This document shows, piece after piece, positions 56,501 to 64,000 of a DNA stretch of 64,000 bases. Position numbers and translations under genes: made by a program. The notes beneath the pieces are model-generated. The model had not been told where the DNA came from. It ran no database searches and was given only the letters and a program-made list of their open reading frames with translations. Each line of letters opens with the position of its first letter. The first letter of the stretch is position 1. Origin of the DNA: Hypomesus transpacificus (Eukaryota > Chordata > Actinopteri > Osmeriformes > Osmeridae); assembly GCF_021917145.1 (NCBI RefSeq), contig NC_061065.1:14363924-14427923 (forward strand), given 5' to 3'.

Positions 56501-58644
56501 TTACGATATTTTAGCAAGTCGTGTGTGTGTGTACGATTCGTCTAGAGGACGGTTTCCAGTAAAGAGTCTCTCTAAGCTCTGGTTTGTCACTGGGGGATCG
56601 AGGGATCACGGGAGACGTGGGAAACAGGGGATGAGAAGAGAGGAAAGCACAACAGAGGGAGGAAATCCTTATTCCGTCTTAACTCAGTCACTTTTGGAAA
56701 GTGTGTGCCGTGCGCGTGCGTGTGTGCGTGAGTGTGTGTGCGTCCACACACTGGTCTGTTTGTGGCCACGTAGCAGACTGCTGCCATGTGGCCTTGGAGA
56801 GAAGTGGCGAGTGAACGCGAGAACGAGGAGAGTGAGACATTCACAGCTAAAGAGAGAGGGCGTGGACGATCTCAGGGAAAAGAAAGATGCATCTAGAATT
56901 GGGAGGAAAGGAAGGGGGGGGGGGGGGGGGAGATGGCAAAAGAAATGAAAGAGACAGATATGAAAAGAAGAAAGCGTGTAAGAAACATTCGAGGGTGTAA
57001 GCGACTCTCCTCCTCGCCGTTCTCTCCAGAAGCTGCCGGTGGGACCTTCCTCCTAGTTTTTTCATGATTTCTTGCTTCCATCTCTTCATGACTTTTCTAC
57101 CGATCCCTTCTCCACTTTCTTTCATCATCCTTCTCTTTCTCTCTCCCCCTCCATCCTTGTCTCCCTTTTGTTCCCTCACCTATTGTCTCAATGTTCCTTT
57201 TCTTTTTTCCTCCATCCCTCATTAGGACTAGGTACGTGGATAACATGTAATCCACTATTTCTCCCAGTGACACACCAACCCTTCCAAACCGGTTTCCTCT
57301 TCCTGTTCTAATCCCATCCGTTATGCCTCTCTCCGGATCCTTCACACGGACAAAAGAGGAAGTGATCGTAATCTGACGTCTGTCTCGGCCAATCAGCCTT
57401 CTCTAATCGCTCCTTTGTCCTATCACGTCGATCACTGGCCACAGGATGTGACCGCGCATATTTCTTGTTGAAGTAGGCTTCTACAAGAAGCCTAAAGTAG
57501 GCTATGAGGCCATGGAGTTTCAGACCCACCGGAAAGGCTCCAGGAAGTTTGAATAGATTCTCGAAACGAGGGAGAACGGATTTGACGGTTTGGTATTGCA
57601 GGCCACCGGGAAGCCATCACACTGCCGCCTTTTTCCAAATGTTTTGTAGTGAACCCAACCATTCATGTTGAGGAATCAAGTGAGCAAAACCGACATCGGC
57701 TCCACTTCCTGTCCACAGGTGTCTAACATCCAGATCTTTCACAAACGCGAAGCTAGACGCTAGAAAACGCCACCCGAGACCCGGGGCTCCCCACTGGGCT
57801 CCCGGTAGACACAGCCAATAGAGGGAGCCTGGTCCTCCAAAGCTGGCTGCCTGCCTGGCAGACCAGAGTAATCACATCAGAGAGAGAGAGAGATCCCGTT
57901 TGTCTCTCTGAGGGCTGGACTGGTACAGGGAGAGGAGGAGAGAGGGAATGAACGGCGGAACAAAAGGAGACAAGTAAAAAAAACAACAACAAAAAGCCAA
58001 GCCAGATAGAGATGGAGGGAGAGTGGATGAGAGGTCGTTAGGTCAGAAGAGTATAGGAGAGAGGGCTCGACCATGAGTTCAGCTCTTCCTGTTTAGAAAG
58101 CGAGTGTGTGTGTGTGTGTGGTGTGTTAGTGTATCGACGCCCTCCTCTTGATCATTGAAAAGGGTTTTCTGAGTGGATCCCCTCAGCCCCCTTCCCCTCC
58201 TAAAGAGGGTGCGTGCCGCTCCCCATCCCCGTGGCAACAGCAGCCCTCTGCAGATAGCAACTGCGTCACCGTAGCAACCTGCAGGTTGGGGGTCACCGAT
58301 CAGGGTCCCTGTGAACTCCCCGCCCCCCTTCGCACACACCCCTCTCGGTGTGGCGGGCCGTGTGATTGGCCCGTGTGCTTGTGTGTGTGTGTGTGGTCTC
58401 TGTAGGTGTGCGGTGAGACGGCACAGATGTGGCTCAGCGTGGAGGGTGTGTGTCGGACTTGTCAGCCAAGCCGTGTGTGTCTGGGTGTGTTGGACGGACT
58501 CTCTGTATCAACAAAGTTGATATTTATATATCTGAATATGTGTTTGTTGTAATTAGACGTTGTACAATGTCCATTAGAGCAGCATAGCTGTGTGCATGCG
58601 CGCGTGTGTGTCTGTGTGTGTTGGGACTGCTATTGGATGAAGTC

Positions 58645-58702
58645 ATGCCACTAAAGAGTATCAGGATTTGGGGCCAAAAGGGAAGGAAGAACCCCTATGA
58701 AG
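58645..58702 (+). CDS. Candidate alternative first exon of the NHS-family gene
   Basis: ATGCCACTAAAGAG opens a 19-codon frame (MPLKSIRIWGQKGRKNPYE) that runs into a strong donor, GAAG|GTAAGC. The donor phase (1) equals that of the upstream exon at 54357-54687, so both could splice to the same next exon. NHS-family genes are known to use several alternative first exons. I do not recognise this peptide, and the exon is too short to exclude chance. Confidence 0.3.
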
Positions 58703-58730
58703 GTAAGCGTGTGTGTGTGTGAGAGGGAGA

Positions 58731-60395
58731 TACAGTGCCCTCCAAAAGTATTGGAACAGTGAGGCCAATTCCTTTATTTTTGCTGTAGACTGAAAACATT
58801 TGGGCTTGACATCAAACGATGAATGTGAAACCAGAGATCAACGTTTCAGCTTTTATTTCCAGGTATTTACATCAGGATCTGATGCACAAATTAGAAAATA
58901 TCACCTTTTTGTTCGAACCCACCCATTTGTCACGTGAGCAAAAGTATTGGAACATGTGACTGACAGGTGTGTTTTGTTGCACAGGTGTGTCCTATTACAT
59001 ACATTATTCAATCAATAAATACCACTGAATGTCTACACTCAGGTTCAGATTGGGTAAGATAGGTTTTGTCTATGCAGACTGTATTCAGAGGTGAAAACAA
59101 CATGAAAACCAGAGCGCTGTCTTTGGGTGAAAAACAAGCAATTGTGAGTCTTAGAGAAGATGGAAAATCAATCTGAGCCATTGCAGAAACATTGGCCATA
59201 GCCAGTACAACCATTTGGAATGTCCTGAAGAAGAAGAAAACTACTGGTGTACTAAGTAACAGACGTCGAACAGGTAGACCAAGGAAAACATCAGCAGTTG
59301 ATGACAGAAACATTGTGAGAGCTGTAAAGAAAGACCCTAAAAAAACTGTTAGTGAGATCAGCAACAACCTCCAGATGGCAGGAGTGAAGGTATCACTATC
59401 TACTGTTCGCAGAAGACTTCATGAACAAAAGTACAAGGGCTACACCAGAAGATGCAAACCACTCATTAGCAAGAAGAATAGGAAGGCCAGGCTGGAATTT
59501 GCCAAAAAGTACAGAGATGAACCTCAAAAATTCTGGGACAAAGTTTTATGGACTGATGAGACAAAGATTAACTTTTACCAAAGTGATGGAAAGGCTAAAG
59601 TTTGGAGAAAGAAAGGAACTGCTCATGATCCCAAACACACAAGCTCATCTGTGAAACACGGTGGAGGTAATGTCATGGCTTGGGCTTGCATGGCTTCTTC
59701 TGGGACGGGCTCATTAATCTTCATTGAGGATGTAACACATGATGGCAGCAGCAAAATGAACTCGGAAGTCTACAGAAACATTTTGTCTGCCAATTTAAGG
59801 AAAGATGCAACCAAACTGATTGGCAGAGCCTTCATCATGCAGCAAGATAACGACCCAAAACACACTGCCAAAACAACAAAGGAGTTCATCAGGGGCAAGA
59901 AATGGAAGGTATTAGACTGGCCAAGTCAATCTCCAGACTTAAACCCTATAGAGCATGCATTTTACCTGCTTAAGAGGAGACTGAAGGGAGGAACCCCACA
60001 AAACAAACAACAACTGAAAGAGGCTGCAGTGAAAGCCTGGGAAAGCATCAAAAAGGAAGAATGCAAAAGTTTGGTGACGTCAATGGGTCACAGACTTGCT
60101 GCAGTTATTGAAAGCAAAGGATTTGCAACTAAATATTAAGTCTTATTCACTTAAATATGTTTTAAGTATATCTGTTCCAATACTTTTGATCACATGACAA
60201 ATGGGTGGATTCAAACAAAATGTGATATTTTCTTAGTTGTGCATCAGATCCTGATGTAAATACCTGGAAATAAAAGCTGAAACGTTGATCTCTGGTCTCA
60301 CGTTCATTATTTGATGTCAAGCCCAAATGTTTTCAGTCTACAGCAAAAATAAAGGAATTCGCCTCACTGTTCCAATACTTTTGGAGGGCACTGTA
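58731..60395 (+). mobile_element. Tc1-family DNA transposon, nearly full length
   Basis: Bounded by TA dinucleotides (the Tc1/mariner target). It begins 'tacagtgccctccaaaagta' and ends with its reverse complement, 1665 bp in all. The terminal inverted repeats are about 224 bp (58731-58954 and 60173-60395) and nearly identical. Each holds an outer and an inner copy of 'aaaagtattggaaca', the IR/DR arrangement known from Sleeping Beauty-like Tc1 elements. It encloses one transposase frame. Confidence 0.97.
59102..60139 (+). pseudogene. Tc1 transposase with a single nonsense codon
   Basis: The frame from ATG 59102 to TAA 60137-60139 would be 345 codons, a normal Tc1 length. Codon 25 (59174-59176) is TGA. 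No other stop or frameshift is seen. Present are the paired-like DNA-binding part with GRPRK, the WTDETKINF (first Asp), MQQDNDPKHT (second Asp) and LNPIEHAFYLLKRRL (Glu) motifs. There are 34 residues between the second Asp and the Glu, so this is DD34E. Translation from a downstream start would lose part of the first helix-turn-helix. The copy is probably inactive but young. Confidence 0.93.
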
Positions 60396-60449
60396 TATAT
60401 AGAGTGGACAAAGAAAGATGTGTCCTAACTATACAAAGTGTGAACCATA

Positions 60450-60605
60450 AAGATACTGGGAGAGAGAGGCAGTTGGCGAGATGGAGAGAGAGGGAGGGAG
60501 GGAGAGAAGGGGAGATGGACAAAGAGAGAGAAGGAGAAGGGATGGGTGGAGGGAGGGAGAGGTGTGTGTTGAGGTGGGAGAAGTGTATTAGTGACTGAGC
60601 GGGGG
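60450..60605. repeat. Purine-rich GGGAGA/GAGAGG simple repeat
   Basis: Irregular GA-rich tract. Open frames in it are compositional. Confidence 0.85.
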
Positions 60606-61718
60606 GGAAGTAGGTAGGGCAGCGATGTCGGCAAGCTCGCTTAGCTCTGTTAGAAAACATTAGTGTGCAGTGATGAGTGTGTACTTCTAATCCTGATGCA
60701 GGGATGTGTACTACAGAGTCGTAGCCTGTTGATTGGAGGTGCTAGTTTGCACTAGTTTGGCCTATCTGTCTGTGAATGGAGCTGCAGATGGACACACTCC
60801 TGTCATGCAGCTAAAGCAACTATGTCATGTGGTCACATTTGCATATCATTTACCTACCTTTTGTTTCTGTCATGTTTGGCCATTTTAATGTTATTTTTGT
60901 GTTCAGATAAACAGCATGTTCTCTGTATTTGTCTGTTAAGAGACTAATGTGTGCTGCTTCTGCTAATAATTGGAGATGCTAGCTGGGTACGTTCACTTCG
61001 CCTCAGTCCCTGGCCAGAGCATGTGCCATGTCGCTTTACTGTGGGAACAGATTTGAGATGGACTAGCAAGTAGCAAGTCACATGAGCTTGCTCTCTGGCT
61101 TCCAGGAACATTTTTTGCTCTGACAAATGTTTGAAATCGAGATTTGTTTTGTTAATTCTGTTCTGCGTGCGGAGTGTTTAGTTTGTGTAAAGACATCATG
61201 GTTGAGGACCACATTCCTCACAGCGAAACCCACATTGTTGGTGATGTCACAACAACTTCTTGTGGTTATGGGGGGAGTTCATTGAAGAATGCAGACTGTG
61301 TCGTTCTCTGTGTGGAGGAGAAGAAGAAGATCTGAACTGCTTCATTCATCCTCTCCACCTCATCACTGGAACGGCCCCCTCTCCCATCCAATTAGCCTCC
61401 GTCATCCCCCCTCTGTGAACACACACACACACACACACACACAATGCACTGCGACGTTAGCTGTGCAATATTGATGTACAATCCTGTATATTAACCGTCA
61501 ACATTTTTTCGTCTCCCTCTCACACATTTTGAGTGTGTGAGTGTATGAGTGTGTGAGTGTATGTTACTATGGGAGGTGATACTCATTTATTACTGTAGAT
61601 CACTCATGTGCTCAGAGCTCTGGAGCAGATAGCTGCTATAAACAGAACAGTAGCAAGATAGTGTTGTTACACTCCCACACACAGCCAAATGTTCAAATGT
61701 AGTTTCCCTCTCTAGGCG

Positions 61719-61761
<43 letters not shown>

Positions 61762-61839
61762 TCATTCTCTTTGTCCAGAGTGAAGGCCATCTTATCGCCT
61801 CAAAACCACACAGATATGCCTCCACACACACTGTACTCC

Positions 61840-61888
<49 letters not shown>

Positions 61889-62203
61889 AGTCATCTCAGG
61901 GCAGCAGGTCTGTGTGACAAAGCTGCCTCTCGCCACCTGCCCTGCCGTCATGGTCCAGAGACCATGACGGCATAGACACACCTGCCCTCACCAGTCTATT
62001 GTCAAATGACTGATTCAGATGTATTTCCTGAGAAACCTGATAGCTCCTCAGAAGAGTCTGCTAATGACTACATACCCGCCCACTGAACCAGTCTTAGAAG
62101 GGGGAATATCACGTTTGTAGTATTGATCTGACAGGTTCATTCAAGAATTCAGTCTTGAAGCAAGGATTCCGCCCCTAATGTAGGTTGTGGAACTTTGGGA
62201 GTC
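60606..62203. other. NHS-family gene intron, middle part
   Basis: No exon recognised. Contains CA runs at 61419-61442 and 61721-61759 and a 45-base C run at 61841-61885. Confidence 0.5.
61841..61885. repeat. C45 homopolymer
   Basis: Forty-five consecutive C in the assembly. The true length is uncertain, since such runs are hard to sequence. Confidence 0.9.
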
Positions 62204-62385
62204 AGGTGGCTGAGCGGTGGGGAATCGGGCTAGTAATCTGAAGGTAGCCAGTTCAATTCCCGGCTGAGCTAAATGACGTTGTGTCCTTGGGCAAGGCACT
62301 TCACCCTACTTGCCTCGGGGGGATTGTCCCTGTACTTACTGTAAGTCGCTCTGGATAAGAGCGTCTGCTAAATGTAAATGTAAAC
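62195..62385 (+). mobile_element. tRNA-derived SINE
   Basis: The head carries an A-box-like 'gtggctgagcggtgg' and a B-box-like 'agttcaattcc', the RNA polymerase III promoter of a tRNA-derived SINE. The body has 'ccttgggcaaggcacttcac' and the tail 'taagtcgctctggataagag' then 'cgtctgctaaatg' with short 'taaatg' repeats. This family is widespread in teleosts. It looks close to full length. Confidence 0.88.
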
Positions 62386-63920
62386 TTTCCCGGATTCTCA
62401 GTAGAGTATTATGATCGACATCTAACGTTTTCTTTCTTTTTCTCTTCTCCTCTTTGCTTTCTCGCCATCCTCCTCTTGGATTTGACCCCTACCTGACCTC
62501 TATCTCGCCCCTGCCTCACCCTTGACACCTGACCCCAACTCGACATCTTCATGGTCAACAGGTAAGTGCTTCTGTTTATATTGTAAACATGACCGCTCTC
62601 CACAGACACAGAGAGAGAGAGAGAGAGAGAGATGGGGCGAGCGAGCAATGCAGTCAATGTAGTCTTAAGCCCTCAACGGTATCTGCATGGGTGATTAAGA
62701 CGAGGATGGGCTTTACTCTCAAAAGTTAGGCCTACAAAAACAAGTTTCTATTCCATCCGCTGCAGTGTGTCATAGAACTGTTCTGAGCCCCCTGACTGCT
62801 CCCAGTGTGGGTGTCCACTCTGAATAGGAAGTGGAGCTCATTTCCTGGATGTCAAAGCAGAGTGATGGACCCCAGCCTGTGGCTGCACTGTCCTGAGCCC
62901 TACTGCACATGGTTCATACATCTGTGATATTGAGTTGCCCTAAGAGCATGACGTGTGTGAGGAGGAATGTTGCTCGACAGTGAATAGCTGTGGGTGTGTG
63001 AGTAGGCTATATTCTGAATGGGTACTCCTCCTTATGTGTGTGTGTGTGTGTGTGTTGGGTGCATGTCTGTGTGTCCGTCAGTCTCTGTATCCTGTGTGTG
63101 TGTGTGTGTGTGTGTGTTTGTTTGACCCGAGGGGGGTGACTCCGCCGAGGGAATATGGCGTGAGAGTGGGTTTGGGTGTGTGTGAACGCTCACCCAAACG
63201 TCCCGGCAGTGCCCCTGGGCGGAGCTGCTTCATGGAACACTCCCGGAGGGGGCCCTTGACCCCATAACTCAGACCTAGATGAACTACAACTCCCTAAGAG
63301 CTCCAGAGACCCCAGCCCTTATACAGCTCATAAATGACTGTGATGTACAGGGGGCTGTCTGAATGTGATGTAGGGGACTCCCTGCCTCAGGAAGTTCCTG
63401 TTGAAACACATGTGGGCCCTTAAGCTATTCTGTAGGGGAGGGGGGAGGAGGTTGAGAATGTAATCAGTGATTTTGATTTACGTTAGGGAGAGAGTGTTTG
63501 TGTGTGTGTGTGTGTGCCTCGGGGTTAGAATCAGCCCCTCCCTCTGAAATAGGGGAAAGTGTGACTTTTGTGTGTGGGGGGGCTGTGGGCTACGGTTCGA
63601 CATCACTCAGAGACATAAAAGACATCATTGTCTGTATAAGTTATTGCTTAAATGATGCTTTTTTACAGCCTTGGGGAGTGAAGTTCATTCATCTCTGTCT
63701 TGTTCTGTCTCTCATGCATCCTCCGTAAACACAAGACTGACAGGCTAGGTGTGTGTGTGCCACACGTGGAGAGACGTCCTGTCAACGCCTGGGCATTCAA
63801 TAATGCATGCTTGTCATTAGCATTGCTTCATGACAATGAATCTTCCATACAATTAGGTAGCAGGTAACACTAAACCTCCTTTTTAATCAAGGTTCCAAGG
63901 AGGTGCGCGTGTGTGGTATC
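62386..63920. other. NHS-family gene intron, last part in window
   Basis: No exon recognised. Contains CAACAG|GTAAGT at 62556-62567, GA microsatellite at 62610-62631, and GT microsatellites near 63037-63055, 63095-63118 and 63498-63516. Confidence 0.45.
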
Positions 63921-63924
63921 ATTT

Positions 63925-64000
63925 TACATTCATAATTTATTATTATTCATTTACCAGACGATTTCAGTCAAAGCGACATACAAAAAGGGCATAAAGTACT
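63925..64000 (-). mobile_element. SINE/LINE tail in antisense, cut by the window end
   Basis: 'cattcataatttattattat' with 'catttaccagacgatttcag' and 'aaagcgacatacaaaaag' is the reverse complement of the tail found at 62340-62385. The body would lie past base 64000. Confidence 0.6.

Larger units (their letters stand above)
54688..58644. other. Large intron of the NHS-family gene, first part
   Basis: No coding exon recognised. Contents: CA array 55735-55826, 25-bp satellite 56223-56397, gap 56401-56500, GT-rich patches, a G18-like run near 56916, pyrimidine-rich sequence 57080-57220, and a GT/CA patch near 58100-58125. Confidence 0.5.

Noticed and set aside
56091-56948. Open frame spanning the N gap
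   Set aside because: Continuity across 100 unknown bases is meaningless, and the sequence before it is a 25-bp satellite.
61712-61981. Poly-glycine protein on the minus strand
   Set aside because: It is the C45 run plus CA repeat translated.

Overview
This is vertebrate, almost certainly teleost, genomic DNA. The genes are split by short GT-AG introns. The intergenic and intronic DNA is full of CA/GT and CT microsatellites, tRNA-derived SINE and LINE 3' ends, hAT-like MITEs and a Tc1 element of kinds common in fish genomes. One run of 100 N marks an assembly gap. Nothing looks prokaryotic or viral. The species cannot be read from the sequence alone.

Layout. 0-3.7 kb: intergenic, with a LINE fragment and a dispersed repeat. 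3.8-12.8 kb (+): a complete 20-exon adenylate cyclase 8-like gene (1193 aa after splicing). 14.4-22.8 kb: a disturbed region holding two tandem minus-strand ENDOD1-like nuclease genes (the second with a broken frame), a 21 x 36 bp minisatellite, a LINE fragment, two MITEs, and decayed pieces of a second cyclase copy at both ends. 23.3-33.4 kb (+): complete parp1 (22 exons, 1016 aa), with an intact adenosine receptor gene nested antisense in its fourth intron. 34.6-40.3 kb (+): complete lin9 (15 exons, 545 aa). 41.5-42.7 kb (-): complete mixl1 (3 exons, 331 aa). 44.8-50.3 kb (+): complete acbd3 (8 exons, 548 aa). 54.4 kb (+): first coding exon of an NHS (Nance-Horan syndrome) family gene, whose first intron seems to run past the window end. 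That intron holds a gap, microsatellites, a possible alternative first exon and a nearly intact Tc1 transposon.

The exon models were built by reading splice sites and checking reading phase. All five multi-exon models give a total length divisible by three and a protein close to the length of its human counterpart. The parp1-lin9-mixl1-acbd3 order and relative orientation match human 1q42.12, so this is an old conserved block. The cyclase and the NHS-family gene on either side are not part of that human block.

I found no novel multi-gene system. The items most worth checking are the decayed tandem duplication of the cyclase that brackets the nuclease genes, the birth of a minisatellite from a unit still single-copy in the sister paralogue, a U12-type intron that splits the catalytic glutamate codon of parp1, the nested adenosine receptor, and a possible alternative first exon of the NHS-family gene.
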